A DNA stretch of 48,487 bases from Nocardiopsis listeri NBRC 13360 (GTDB taxonomy: Bacteria > Actinomycetota > Actinomycetes > Streptosporangiales > Streptosporangiaceae), in assembly GCF_001570765.1 (NCBI RefSeq), contig NZ_BCSH01000018.1:1-48487 (forward strand), in the 5' to 3' direction. The position numbers were made by a program, and so were the translations under genes. Below, piece after piece: positions 37,713 to 48,292 of the stretch. The notes under the pieces are model-generated. The model had not been told where the DNA came from, made no database searches, and saw only the letters and a program-made list of their open reading frames with translations. Numbering within the stretch: position 1 is the stretch's first letter; the number at the start of each line of letters is the position of its first letter.

Positions 37713-39992
37713 TCAGAGGTCGGCGCGCACCCGGCGGGCCGCCTCCACCATGTTGCGCAATGCCTGTTCGGTCTCGGTGTAACCGCGCGTCTTCAGACCA
37801 CAGTCGGGGTTGGCCCACAGGTTCGCGGCGTCCACGTGCGACACCGCCAGCCGCAGCGAGGCCTCGATCTCCTCGACCGACGGCACCCGCGGCGAGTGGA
37901 TGTCGTACACGCCCGGACCGATCCCGCGCTTGTAACCGCGCTCGCCCAAGGCCTCCACGAGCTCCATGCGCGACCGGGCCGCCTCGACGCTGGTGACGTC
38001 GGCGTCCAGCGCCTCGATCCCGTCGACGATCTGGTTGAACTCCGAGTAGCACATGTGCGTGTGGATGGTCGTGCTCGACGCGACCCCGGAGGTGGCCAGT
38101 CGGAACGAGTCGACCGCCCACTTCAGGTACGCCGCACGATGCTCCTCGCGCAGCGGAAGCAGCTCGCGCAGAGCCGCCTCATCGACCTGGATGTGCCGGA
38201 TGCCGGCCCGCTCCAGGTCGGAGACCTCGTCACGCAGGGCCAGACCCACCTGACGAGCGGTCTCTCCCAGCGGCTGATCGATGCGCACGAACGACCAGGC
38301 GAGCATGGTGACCGGGCCGGTCAGCATGCCCTTGACCGGCTTGTCGGTGCGCGACTGGGCGTAGGTGATCCACTCCACCGTCATCGGCTCGGGACGCGAG
38401 ACGTCACCGAACAGGATCGGCGGGCGCACGCACCGCGAACCGTAGGACTGCACCCATCCGTTCTCGGTGGTGGCGTAGCCCTCCAGCTGTTCGGCGAAGT
38501 ACTGGACCATGTCGTTGCGCTCGGGCTCACCGTGCACCAGCACGTCCAGACCGATCTCCTCCTGGAGCGCGATGACCCGGTCGATCTCCGCGCGCAGGAG
38601 TGCCTTGTAGTCCTCGGTGGGCAGTTCGCCCCGTCGGTGCGCGGCGCGGGCGCGACGCAGCTCGGCGGTCTGCGGGAAGGAGCCGATGGTGGTCGTGGTC
38701 AGTGGCCGCAGTGCGGCCGCGTCCCGGTCCTGGGGGCGCTCGTAGGCGTCCGGGCCGAGGGCGTCCAGGCGTGCGCGCACCCGGGCGTCGGTGAAGGACG
38801 CGTCCTGCGGCTCCGACGCGCCCTGGTAGTCGGCGTCGGCCCCCTCCGAGAGCACCCGACCGAGCAGCGCGACCTCCCGGGTCTTCTGCTCGGCGAAGGC
38901 CAGGGTGGAGCGCAGCCCGGGCGCCAGGGAGGTCTCGGCGTCCAGGTCGATGGGCACGTGCAGCAGCGAGCAGGAGGTGCTCACCGTGAGCTCGTCGGTC
39001 AGCGCCAGGAGGGTGCCCAGTTCGGCGACGGCGGCCGGCAGGTCCGTACGCCAGACGTTGCGGCCGTCCACCACGCCCGCGACCAGGCGGGTGGAACCCA
39101 GACCGGATACGGCGGTGAGGTCGGAGGCACCCTCGGAGTCGGTGACCAGGTCCAGGCCCACGGCCTCGACCGGAGAGTCCTTGAGCACGCGCAGGGCGGC
39201 GGCGCCGATGGAACCGAAGTAGGTGGACACCAGGAGCGAGGGGCGCTCGGTGAGCGACCCCAGACGCCGGTAGACGCGCTCCAGGTGGTCGACGGCGGCG
39301 CGACCCTCGTCGGTGGCCAGGATCGGCTCGTCGAGCTGGACCTCGGTGGCGCCCGCGGCCGACAGGTCGCCCAGGAGCTTGGCGTAGGCGTCCAGGAGCT
39401 GGTCGAGGAGCTCGATGGGCTCCCAGCCCTCGGGGGCGTCCTCGGCGGCCTTGGCCAGCAACAGGAAGGTCAACGGACCGACCAGGACCGGTCGGGTCTG
39501 GAAACCTGCCTCGGCGGCCTCACGGAACTCGGCGAGGGGCTTGTCCCCGACCAGGCGCGGGCGGGTGCTCGGGGAGAGCTCGGGGACCAGATAGTGGTAG
39601 TTGGTGTCGAACCACTTGGTCATCTCCAACGGCGGCGCGCCCTGCTCGCCCCGGGCGAGGGCGAAGTAGCGGCGCAGCTGTTCGTCCCGCTCCTCGGCCT
39701 GGGCCGGGGAGGTGAAACGGGCGGGCACGAGGTCGAACAGGACCGCTGTGTCCAACACCTGGTCGTAGTAGGAGAAGGTGTTCGACGGGATGTCGTCCAC
39801 CCCGGCCTCGCGCAGCCGGGCATAGACGCCCCTGCGCAGGTCGGCGGCGACGGCGTCGAGTTCGGCGGCCGTGGTGTCGCCCTTCCAGTAGGACTCACTG
39901 GCGCGCTTGAGTTCGCGGGCGGGACCGATGCGCGGGTAACCGTGGACCGTGGAGCGCACGGACGGCCCGGAGGCCGCGGGGTTGCTGACCAT
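37713..39992 (-). CDS. metE: Cobalamin-independent methionine synthase
   Basis: This 759-residue enzyme moves a methyl group from methyltetrahydrofolate-glutamate to homocysteine, with zinc. The zinc ligands appear in IHTHMCYSEFN (His, Cys) and in NPDCGLKTRG (Cys). The N-terminal barrel begins YPRIGPARELKRASESYW. ATG 39992 follows GGGAG; the longer frame to 40130 runs through the leader. A cobalamin riboswitch lies upstream, so it should be repressed when B12 is available. This implies a B12-dependent MetH elsewhere. Confidence 0.97.
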   Translation of the reverse strand: MVSNPAASGPSVRSTVHGYPRIGPARELKRASESYWKGDTTAAELDAVAADLRRGVYARLREAGVDDIPSNTFSYYDQVLDTAVLFDLVPARFTSPAQAEERDEQLRRYFALARGEQGAPPLEMTKWFDTNYHYLVPELSPSTRPRLVGDKPLAEFREAAEAGFQTRPVLVGPLTFLLLAKAAEDAPEGWEPIELLDQLLDAYAKLLGDLSAAGATEVQLDEPILATDEGRAAVDHLERVYRRLGSLTERPSLLVSTYFGSIGAAALRVLKDSPVEAVGLDLVTDSEGASDLTAVSGLGSTRLVAGVVDGRNVWRTDLPAAVAELGTLLALTDELTVSTSCSLLHVPIDLDAETSLAPGLRSTLAFAEQKTREVALLGRVLSEGADADYQGASEPQDASFTDARVRARLDALGPDAYERPQDRDAAALRPLTTTTIGSFPQTAELRRARAAHRRGELPTEDYKALLRAEIDRVIALQEEIGLDVLVHGEPERNDMVQYFAEQLEGYATTENGWVQSYGSRCVRPPILFGDVSRPEPMTVEWITYAQSRTDKPVKGMLTGPVTMLAWSFVRIDQPLGETARQVGLALRDEVSDLERAGIRHIQVDEAALRELLPLREEHRAAYLKWAVDSFRLATSGVASSTTIHTHMCYSEFNQIVDGIEALDADVTSVEAARSRMELVEALGERGYKRGIGPGVYDIHSPRVPSVEEIEASLRLAVSHVDAANLWANPDCGLKTRGYTETEQALRNMVEAARRVRADL

Positions 39993-40144
39993 GAAGCTTC
40001 TCTCCCTCGTCGAAAGCCGGGTACCGGCCACGAGGAAAGGGCGAGGAGCGCGGCACGACGAGGGGCGCACCCGGGGGCACGTGCCTGACGACCTCGGCCC
40101 TCCCTCGGGGCGCGGGACCACCGGCGGCACAGGCGCGCCACCGG

Positions 40145-40382
40145 GTGGAGGCAGGTCTTCGGACTCGTGGGCGTTTCCGGCGCTGCGCGCCGGTCTTCCT
40201 AATGATCACCGCTTCCCGGTTTTCCGACCTTTCCGGTCGGATCACCAGTGCTCATGGCGACGCTCGTTCCCACATACCGCTGCGGGGCAGTCCCGGATTC
40301 GCACCGGGTTCCCTCTTTCGACACACTCCGACCGACCGGAGCAGGCTCCGGGAACCGATGGTGGGAGTGTGTACCTTCCACG
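40145..40382 (-). ncRNA. Cobalamin (B12) riboswitch before metE
   Basis: On the minus strand the leader holds the cobalamin-riboswitch core: GGGAACCCGGTGCGAATCC, then GGGACTGCCCCGCAGCGG, then the AGCACTGG B12-box area, ending in GAGTCCGAAGACCTGCC. The P1 stem can pair GTGGA/TCCAC and AGGT/ACCT at the two ends. A -10-like TATACT lies just upstream at 40389-40394. Known B12 riboswitches lower expression of metE when cobalamin is bound. Confidence 0.93.
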
Positions 40383-40536
40383 CCTGCAAGTATAGGGAGC
40401 ATCCCCTTCGCCCCTGCACCCGGCGTGACCCCTTGGCCCGGAGAACACGAGCGAACCCATTTCGTGTGCCCGGCATCACACCCGAAACCAGCGTTACGCG
40501 AAAGACCCCCGTCCTTTCGCGAACGTTCGTCTGACG

Positions 40537-42111
40537 ATGAGCGTGGAGAGCCCCCAGGTGAAGCAGCAAGACGGTCCCGGCATGGCCCCCGACCGCCCCG
40601 TTCTCGCGGCAGCGATCGCGGTGGTCGTCCTCTTGGGACTGGTGCTGTCGGCGACACGACCACCGGTCCTGCCCGAGGACGAAGTCATCGAGAGCATCAC
40701 ACGGAACGCGGCGGTGGAAACCGACGACGACCCTCCGGCGGAAGGTTCCGAGGAGGGGATGACCGTGGTGGACACGGCCGCGCTCCCCGGCACCGAGGAG
40801 ACATCGGTCGACTACGAGGGCGACAGTGAGGTGGCCGTCGCCTACCCGGTCATCCCCAACGCCGACCCCCTCACCGACTTCCTGGACCGCACCCTGACCG
40901 ACCAGGTACACGCCTTCGACGCCGCCAACCCCGGCGCGGCGTCCTTCGAGGGCGAATGGCGCCTGACCGCCGCCCGTGACGGGGTCGTGGGTGTGCGGAT
41001 CACCACCACAGAGACCGACTCGGAGGAGACCCGCGTCGGTCACAGCACCTACTGGTACGAGACCGATGACGGCTCGGTGCACGGTTCCAGCGGTCTGCTC
41101 GCCGGCCAGGACGAACTGGCCGCGCTCAACGACCTCGTGCTCGACGAGGTCCCGGACACCGTCTCCACCGGGTCCCTGTACCCGATCAGCGTCCTCTATG
41201 ACTCCCTCGCGTTCAGTCCCGAGGGTGACCTGATCGTGGAGTTCGACGACGGGCAGGTCGCGCCCACCTCGGAAGGGCGCGTCGACGTCGTGATCGAACG
41301 CGAGGAGGCCGAGGAACTGCTGTCGGAGTTCGGGGTGCGGGCGCGCGAGGCCGCGACCAAGGGCGTCGAGGAGTTCACCGTGGCCGCGGCCCCCGAGGCC
41401 GAGAAGGACGGAACCGGCGTCGCCTCCCCCGGTGAGTTCTCCCCCGTGGACGACGGCATCGACTGCGCCGATCCCGAGACCCGCTGCGTGGCGCTGACCT
41501 ACGACGACGGCCCCGGTGGCCGGACCTCCGAACTGCTGGACACACTCGCCGAGTACGACGCCAGGGCGACCTTCTTCGTCACCGGCCACCCCGTGATGGA
41601 GAATCCGTTCACGGTGCGCCGCACCTACGCGGAGGGCCACGAACTGGCCAACCACACCTTGTCCCACCCCGACCTGGCCACGCTCGGCGCGGGAGGCGTG
41701 CGCACGAACCTGGAACCGGTCCAAGCGCTGGTGTACCGGGAGACCGGGTACACGATGGACCTGATGCGTCCGCCCTACGGTTCCACCGATGGCACCGTCG
41801 CCCAGGTCACCGAGGAGATGGGCATGGCCCAGATCCTGTGGAGCGTGGACACCAACGACTGGAAGGACCGCAAGGCGGGCGTGGTCGCCGACCGGGCCGT
41901 GGACGGCGCCTCGGACGGGGCGATCATCCTGATGCACGACATCCACGACTCCACCATCGACGCGGCCCGCGAAATCGTCCGTGAGCTGGACGAACAGGGC
42001 TACACCATGGTGACGGTGTCACAACTGCTCGGCACTCCGAAGCCGGGTCACAGCTACGTCGACGGGGTTCCGGAGGAGGACGAGGCCGAGGGGGCTGCCG
42101 AGGACGGCTGA
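40537..42111 (+). CDS. Membrane-anchored polysaccharide deacetylase (CE4) 1
   Basis: This is a 524-residue protein. An N-terminal membrane anchor (VLAAAIAVVVLLGLVL, about 22-37) is followed by a DUF3298-like domain (about 95-255) and a CE4 NodB domain (about 310-505). The catalytic motifs are TYDDGP (about 321), HTLSHPD (H-x3-H), RPPYG, DTNDW and LMHDIH, all intact. It likely deacetylates peptidoglycan or another envelope glycan. A start in this frame at 40537 (ATG) lacks a clear ribosome site. A 46-base palindromic terminator follows. Confidence 0.88.
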   Translation: MSVESPQVKQQDGPGMAPDRPVLAAAIAVVVLLGLVLSATRPPVLPEDEVIESITRNAAVETDDDPPAEGSEEGMTVVDTAALPGTEETSVDYEGDSEVAVAYPVIPNADPLTDFLDRTLTDQVHAFDAANPGAASFEGEWRLTAARDGVVGVRITTTETDSEETRVGHSTYWYETDDGSVHGSSGLLAGQDELAALNDLVLDEVPDTVSTGSLYPISVLYDSLAFSPEGDLIVEFDDGQVAPTSEGRVDVVIEREEAEELLSEFGVRAREAATKGVEEFTVAAAPEAEKDGTGVASPGEFSPVDDGIDCADPETRCVALTYDDGPGGRTSELLDTLAEYDARATFFVTGHPVMENPFTVRRTYAEGHELANHTLSHPDLATLGAGGVRTNLEPVQALVYRETGYTMDLMRPPYGSTDGTVAQVTEEMGMAQILWSVDTNDWKDRKAGVVADRAVDGASDGAIILMHDIHDSTIDAAREIVRELDEQGYTMVTVSQLLGTPKPGHSYVDGVPEEDEAEGAAEDG

Positions 42112-42128
42112 CGGGGACCCTGAGACTA

Positions 42129-42174
42129 CCGGGCCCGGGGCGCTGTCCACATGTGGACAGCGCCCCGGGCCCGG
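42129..42174 (+). terminator. 46-base perfect palindrome, strong terminator
   Basis: The 23-base arms meet with no loop at 42151/42152, centred on CCACATGTGG. The GC-rich stem is followed by GTTCTTATC. It ends transcription of deacetylase 1. Confidence 0.8.
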
Positions 42175-42199
42175 CGTTCTTATCCCCTATGTTGCTCCC

Positions 42200-42400
42200 T
42201 TGACCTCCTCCCCACGGCTGAAGCCGGGGGATTCCGACCCGACCTGACGGCCGGGTGGCGCTACGCGCCTCGCGGCCGTGGCTGGTTCCTGCTTCACGGA
42301 CCGCCCAACGGCGAGGTCTCCCGCCCCTACTGCGCGGGCTTCGCCATGATCGCGCAGCGGGGGCCCGGCCGGCACGCATGCCCTGCGGCGCGTGTCCACT
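42200..42400 (-). ncRNA. Possible omega-RNA scaffold of the lost TnpB element
   Basis: In IS605 elements the last 100-200 nucleotides before the right end form the guide RNA for TnpB, with the target-matching part just past the end. Here the scaffold would run from about 42400 to 42200 on the minus strand, and the guide would be the flank below 42200, ending in the terminator region of deacetylase 1. Nothing shows that it is still transcribed. Confidence 0.4.
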
Positions 42401-42480
42401 TGGCTGTCGTGAACGAAAAGTGGTCTCCCGGATACGAAGAGCGTCTAACCTCACGGTTGAAGCAGGGGTTCTGCGCCGCT
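42200..42480 (-). mobile_element. Relic of an IS200/IS605 (TnpB-type) element without transposase
   Basis: On the minus strand the segment ends in GGAATCCCCCGGCTTCAG, CCG, then TGGGGAGGAGGTCAA at 42200, the right-end signature of TnpB-carrying IS605 elements in actinobacteria. Upstream parts (GTGAAGCAGGAACCAGCC) also recall these ends. No tnpA or tnpB coding sequence is present, so it is a MITE-like or deletion derivative. The left end is uncertain; I place it around 42480. Confidence 0.65.
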
Positions 42481-42531
42481 AAGAATTGATCAGGTACGAG
42501 AGCATCCGCTTTCAGGGAAAGGGAACCGGGT

Positions 42532-44061
42532 TTGTCGTCGAGCGAGAACGCACCGGGACACACCACCGCCCGACGTCGTGGGAGCGGTGGGGGACGGATC
42601 TGGCCCGGATCCCTGATGGTCGCCCTGGCCCTCCCTCTCACCGCGTGTGCGCAGGACACGGTGGGCGGCGACGACCCCGAGTCGATCGGACTCCTGTCCG
42701 CGGAAACCGGTGACGGTCTCCGGGAACGGACGACCGGCGCGGAGGGATACGAGGACCACCACTACGTCCCGGAGACCGAGGTCGCGATCTCCGTCTCCCT
42801 TCCCGAGTTCGCGAACGCCGAGCCCTTCACCGAGACCCTCGCAGCCCGAGCCGACGACGAGGTCCAGGACTTTCGCGCGGGAACCCGCGACCCGGTGAGC
42901 CTGGACATCGACTGGGAGCTGGTGGCCGCCGCCGACGGAGTGCTCGGTGTGCGACTCCTGCGCACCGAGGAGGACATGCACGGCCTACGCGAGGGCTATG
43001 CCACCTACTGGTACGACGGGTCCTCCCGGCACACCGCCTACTCCACCGAGCTGCTCGCCGGGCAGGAGGAGCTGGACACGCTCAACGACATCGTCCGCGA
43101 AGGCCTCTCCGAGGACATTGAGGTCGACCCCGACTCCCTCTTCCCGATCCTTCGCACCTACGACTCCATCGGTTTCAACGGCGACGGCGACCTGGTGGTG
43201 GAGTTCGATGACGGGCACCTGTCACCCGTGGAGGAGGGGCACGTGCCCTCCGCCGAGTTCGGCCGCAAGGCCGTGGTGGTCGACCACGAGACCGCCGCGC
43301 CGCTCCTGTCCGACCTGGGCGAGCGGGCCAGGGAGGCCTCCCTGGTGGAGGAGGCCGATCCGAGGCTGCCCACCGCCGAGGACCACGACGCGCAGGACCC
43401 GCCGCCCGGGGTGTTCGTCCCCCACGTCCCGGACGTGAACTGCCACGACGGAGAAACGCGTTGTGTGGCGCTGACCTTCGACGACGGCCCGGTGGAGGCC
43501 ACACCGCACCTGCTGGACATCCTGGCCGAGGAAGGGGTCACCGCGTCGTTCTTCCTGAACGGAGGGCCCACCCTCACCCGGCCGGGGGTCCTGCGTCGCG
43601 CCTACGCCGAGGGGCACGAGATCGCGAGCCACGGCGACGTGCACGACCCGATGAACCGGATGGAAGCCGAGGAACTGCCCGGCCAGGTCGCGGCGGTGGG
43701 AGCGATGATCCGCAGGCAGACCGGACACACGGTGGAGCTGTTTCGGCCACCGTTCGGCGCCACCGACGAGGACGTACACGGGGCCATCGCCGAGCAGGAT
43801 CTGGTGGAGACCATGTGGACGGTGGACAGCCGGGATTGGGAGAACCTGAAGCGCGACGAGATCGTGGAGAACGTGATCGGCCGGGTCGAGCCGGGTGCGG
43901 TGGTACTGATGCACGACCCGCTGCCCGAGACACTGGCGGCCGTCCCCGAAATCATCGAACGCCTGCGGGGACTGGACTACGTGTTCGTCACCCCGACCCA
44001 GGCGATGGGCCACCCCGACCCCGGTTATAGCTTCCCCGAGGACTGGGACGGCGACTGGTGA
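42532..44061 (+). CDS. Lipoprotein polysaccharide deacetylase (CE4) 2
   Basis: This 509-residue paralogue of the preceding deacetylase has an Arg-rich start and a lipobox LTAC (Cys about 38) instead of a membrane helix. The CE4 motifs are kept: TFDDGP (about 313), HGDVH (H-x3-H), RPPFG, DSRDW and LMHDPL. The start is TTG 42532, with AAGGGA 7 bases upstream; an ATG at 42616 would remove the signal peptide's basic region. The central domain matches deacetylase 1 (LAGQEELDTLND, FDDGHLSP). It probably arose by duplication. Confidence 0.87.
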   Translation: MSSSENAPGHTTARRRGSGGGRIWPGSLMVALALPLTACAQDTVGGDDPESIGLLSAETGDGLRERTTGAEGYEDHHYVPETEVAISVSLPEFANAEPFTETLAARADDEVQDFRAGTRDPVSLDIDWELVAAADGVLGVRLLRTEEDMHGLREGYATYWYDGSSRHTAYSTELLAGQEELDTLNDIVREGLSEDIEVDPDSLFPILRTYDSIGFNGDGDLVVEFDDGHLSPVEEGHVPSAEFGRKAVVVDHETAAPLLSDLGERAREASLVEEADPRLPTAEDHDAQDPPPGVFVPHVPDVNCHDGETRCVALTFDDGPVEATPHLLDILAEEGVTASFFLNGGPTLTRPGVLRRAYAEGHEIASHGDVHDPMNRMEAEELPGQVAAVGAMIRRQTGHTVELFRPPFGATDEDVHGAIAEQDLVETMWTVDSRDWENLKRDEIVENVIGRVEPGAVVLMHDPLPETLAAVPEIIERLRGLDYVFVTPTQAMGHPDPGYSFPEDWDGDW

Positions 44062-44075
44062 CCGGTCGCCGTCCC
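44045..44075. terminator. Bidirectional terminator between deacetylase 2 and pyrD
   Basis: An 11-bp perfect stem (44045-44055 with 44065-44075) has a 9-base loop that includes the deacetylase stop codon. Confidence 0.65.
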
Positions 44076-44080
44076 GAACG

Positions 44081-45250
<1,170 letters not shown>

Positions 45251-45252
45251 GG

Positions 45253-46176
45253 CTATCCGTTTCCGTCGCCCTCGCGCTCTGCGAGGAAGCGTTCGAGTTC
45301 CGCGCCGAGTTCGTCGGCGGTGGGCAGGCCTACTTCGTCCTCGCCCAGCGGGGAGCCCGGGGTATCGCCCTCGGAGTGCGAGGACATGATGTCGTCGTAC
45401 TGGCGTTCCAGGTTGGTGACCACGCGCTGGATCTCCTCGGAGGCCGCTACCTGCTCGGCGATCTCCACGTCGGTGGTGGCCGCCGTCTCCTCCATCTCGG
45501 TGGTGGACACGGCCAGGCCGGTGGCCCCGGTGACGTAGCCCAGGGCCGCGATGGCCGCGCGCGGGTACTGGGACTGGGACAGGTAACTGGGTACGTGGAC
45601 GGCGTAGCCGATGAAGTCGTGACCGCTCTCGCCCAGGCGGAACTCCAGCAGCGACACGGCGCTGCCGGGCACCTCGACCCGACCGATCCAGGGTGTGTGA
45701 CCGGCGACCAGTTCGGGGCGCGTGGAGTGCGGGGTGACCGTCACCGGCCGGGTGTGCGGCACCGCCATGGGGATCCCATGGGCGCTGACGGACAGCGAGA
45801 CGGCGAAGCGGTCGACCAGCTGCTGGACGGCGGCGACGAACAGCTCCCACTCACGATCCGGCTCGGGTCCGTGCAGGACGAGGAAGGGCGCGCCCTCGTC
45901 GTCGTACATCCGGTACAGGGCCAGTTTGGGCGCCGTGTAGTCGATCCAGGTGTTCTCACGGAACGTCATCGATGGTCGACGGTCGCGGTAGTCCACGAGC
46001 CGGTCGCTGTCGAAGGTCGCGATCTCCTCGGCGGAGAACCGTTCGAAGAGCAACTCGGCCATCTGTCGTCCCGCGTGTCCGGCGTCGACGAAGCCGTCCA
46101 GGCAGACCAGCATCGCCTGCCCGGCTACATCGTCGAAACCGGGGTGGAGTTGGTACAGATCTGCGGGGTCACGCAC
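45253..46176 (-). CDS. PAC2-family protein (proteasome-assembly-chaperone-like)
   Basis: This 307-residue protein has the PAC2 fold: AMLVCLDGFVDAGHAGRQMAELL, RPSMTFRENTWIDYTAP and FIGYAVHVPSYLSQSQYPRAAIAAL. A Glu-rich C-terminal helix follows. Archaeal and actinobacterial relatives are linked to proteasome chaperones, but function in bacteria is unproven. The GTG 46176 start has GGAG about 11 bases upstream. Confidence 0.82.
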   Translation of the reverse strand: MRDPADLYQLHPGFDDVAGQAMLVCLDGFVDAGHAGRQMAELLFERFSAEEIATFDSDRLVDYRDRRPSMTFRENTWIDYTAPKLALYRMYDDEGAPFLVLHGPEPDREWELFVAAVQQLVDRFAVSLSVSAHGIPMAVPHTRPVTVTPHSTRPELVAGHTPWIGRVEVPGSAVSLLEFRLGESGHDFIGYAVHVPSYLSQSQYPRAAIAALGYVTGATGLAVSTTEMEETAATTDVEIAEQVAASEEIQRVVTNLERQYDDIMSSHSEGDTPGSPLGEDEVGLPTADELGAELERFLAEREGDGNG

Positions 46177-46380
46177 CGGATTCTCGTCTCCAAAGGGGTC
46201 GGGATCGCAGGATGGCCTCACACCGACATCGACCCGAGATATTCCGTTTCGATGTCCTTCGGGGTTGCCGCACCCTGCGTTTCCACAATACCGACCCGCC
46301 CCGACCAACGACCGACCTCGACCCCCCGCAGGTGACCACGGCCACACCGCGGCCACCTAGCGGGCGGTTTCGGTGCGAAC

Positions 46381-48147
46381 TCAGCGTTGTTCGGCCACAC
46401 GCATGCTTCGCAACCGGTTGAGGACGGCGGCGATCTCCTGCCTGCGCGGCAGCGCGTAGTCCCCGCCGAAGTCCTCGCCGAGCAGGGTCACGCCCCGCTC
46501 GGCCAGCCCCTCCTCCAGGGAGTCCAGGGCCTGGGCCAGGGTCCTCTCACCATCCAGGTGGCCACCGGCCACCAGGGCGCGCAACGCCAGCCCCGCCCCG
46601 GTGATCTGCCCGGCGTCGACGAACTGCTCCACCGCGCGCACGTCGATGTCGCTCTCGCCGAACACCAGCACGTCCATGTCTCGTCGCTTGAGCTTGGATC
46701 GGCCCCGGTCGGTGCGGTCGTCCACCGACGCGCGATCGACGACCCGGGCACGTGGCAGCGCGAACTCCGCGTCGGTACGGTCCCGGGCCAGAGCGCGTGC
46801 GCGTTCGGTGACGTCGTGCGGGTGGTAGGCGTCCAACATGATGACGTGGTCGGCCACGTCGAAGTAGTCGCCACTGCCGCCCATGACCAGCACGGTCGAG
46901 ACGCCGTGCTCGCGGCGCAGCGGGCGCACCAGGTCCACGAAGGGCACCAGGGGTTCGCGGTCTCCGTGCACCAGGGACTGCATGCGTTCGTCGCGGATCA
47001 TCAGGTTGGTGGCGGTGGAGTCCTCGTCCACCAGCAGGGTGCGCGCACCGATCTCCACCGCCTCGCAGATGTTGGCCGCCTGCGAGGTGGATCCGGAGGC
47101 GTTCTCGGTGCGGAAGTCGCGGGTGTCCGCCCCGGTGGGCAGGTTGCGCACGAACGGGCTGACGTCCACGCGCTCCACTCGGCGGCCCTCCTCGGCGCGG
47201 ATCTTCACCGCGTCGTCCCTGGTCACCACCAGTTCCCGGCCGTCCTCGGGTACGTGGTCGTACACCCCGCGTTCCAAGGCGTGCAGCAGGGTCGACTTGC
47301 CGTGGAATCCACCGCCCACGATCAGCGTGATGCCCTCGGGCACCCCCATCCCGGTCACCGTGCCCCGGTGTGGCAGGTCCACGCTCACCCGTAGGGAATC
47401 CGGGGAGGTGAAGGGCACCACTCCCTCACCGCGCATGGGTTCGTCGCTGATTCCGCTGATACGGGGCAGGATCGCTCCGTCGGCGACGAACGCCACCAAA
47501 CCGCGCTCGGCCAGGGAGTCGCGCAGCGCGACGGTGTCGGCCACGCTGTCGGCGAAGGCCCGGGCGGCGTCCTGGTCGATCTCCTCCCAGTCCAGGTCGT
47601 CGACCAGGTCGGGGACGGTGCGGCACAGCTCGCGTTCGGCGGTACGGCCGTCGATGCGCCGCCCGTGCCCGGGCAGGTCCAGGCCGATCCGTAGGTCCAG
47701 TGAGCCGTCCGCGCCCACCTGGCAGGACGAACGCGCGATGACCTCCTGGCCACCGGTGTCGACCCGCAGCAGCGACCCCTTGAGTCGGCGGCGGGCCAAC
47801 CGGCCGAGGAAGTCCGCGGTGGCCCGGCGGCGCACCGGATCGGTGTAGGCGCTGCTCGGGATCCCGGCGTCGGGACGAAGGATGCGCACCCGCGAGGGTG
47901 GGGCGAACGGGTCGGCTTGGACCCGCTGCACGGTCAGGGTGAAGTCGCCGAAGTCCCAGTCGCCCTTGAGGGACTTGTAGCGCCCGTAGGAGGCGCCGTC
48001 CATCTTCAGCAGTTCCTGGGACAGACGGGCGTCGTCGCGCACGCCGCGGATGGGTTCGGGTTCGGGCCTGCGGCCACCGCTCCCGCGGCCGCCCCCACGG
48101 CCTCCGCCACCTCCACCGCGGTGACCGTTCCCCTGACGTCCCGACAT
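46381..48147 (-). CDS. ABC-class P-loop ATPase (DUF2791/MRB1590-like)
   Basis: This is a 588-residue protein. A Gly/Arg-rich N-terminal tail (about 1-30) may bind nucleic acid. Walker A is GGGFHGKST (278-286), an ABC-like signature is ASGSTSQAANI, and Walker B is TLLVDEDSTATN. The family has no transmembrane domain; a trypanosome homologue (MRB1590) takes part in RNA editing. The cellular role in bacteria is unknown. ATG 48147 follows a CGGGG/GAAAC leader. Confidence 0.85.
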   Translation of the reverse strand: MSGRQGNGHRGGGGGGRGGGRGSGGRRPEPEPIRGVRDDARLSQELLKMDGASYGRYKSLKGDWDFGDFTLTVQRVQADPFAPPSRVRILRPDAGIPSSAYTDPVRRRATADFLGRLARRRLKGSLLRVDTGGQEVIARSSCQVGADGSLDLRIGLDLPGHGRRIDGRTAERELCRTVPDLVDDLDWEEIDQDAARAFADSVADTVALRDSLAERGLVAFVADGAILPRISGISDEPMRGEGVVPFTSPDSLRVSVDLPHRGTVTGMGVPEGITLIVGGGFHGKSTLLHALERGVYDHVPEDGRELVVTRDDAVKIRAEEGRRVERVDVSPFVRNLPTGADTRDFRTENASGSTSQAANICEAVEIGARTLLVDEDSTATNLMIRDERMQSLVHGDREPLVPFVDLVRPLRREHGVSTVLVMGGSGDYFDVADHVIMLDAYHPHDVTERARALARDRTDAEFALPRARVVDRASVDDRTDRGRSKLKRRDMDVLVFGESDIDVRAVEQFVDAGQITGAGLALRALVAGGHLDGERTLAQALDSLEEGLAERGVTLLGEDFGGDYALPRRQEIAAVLNRLRSMRVAEQR

Positions 48148-48292
48148 CGTTTCCCCCAGTTCGGTGTACTGCGCTGCCCCGCCAGGTTAGGACTTTCCCG
48201 AAGTTCTCGCTCCGAGCCTGTGGACAACGTTGCCGTGTCGCGGACCGGGCGACTACTTTGCCTAGAGGCCCTTCCAGACAAGGAGTTCCGCA

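Noticed and set aside
37707..40088. A 793-residue plus-strand open frame opposite metE
   Set aside because: Antisense shadow of metE with Gly/Gln/Val-rich text and no recognisable fold.
40517..40531. GCGAACGTTCGT resembling a LexA box before deacetylase 1
   Set aside because: It lacks the 4-base spacer between CGAAC and GTTCG needed for the actinobacterial SOS box.
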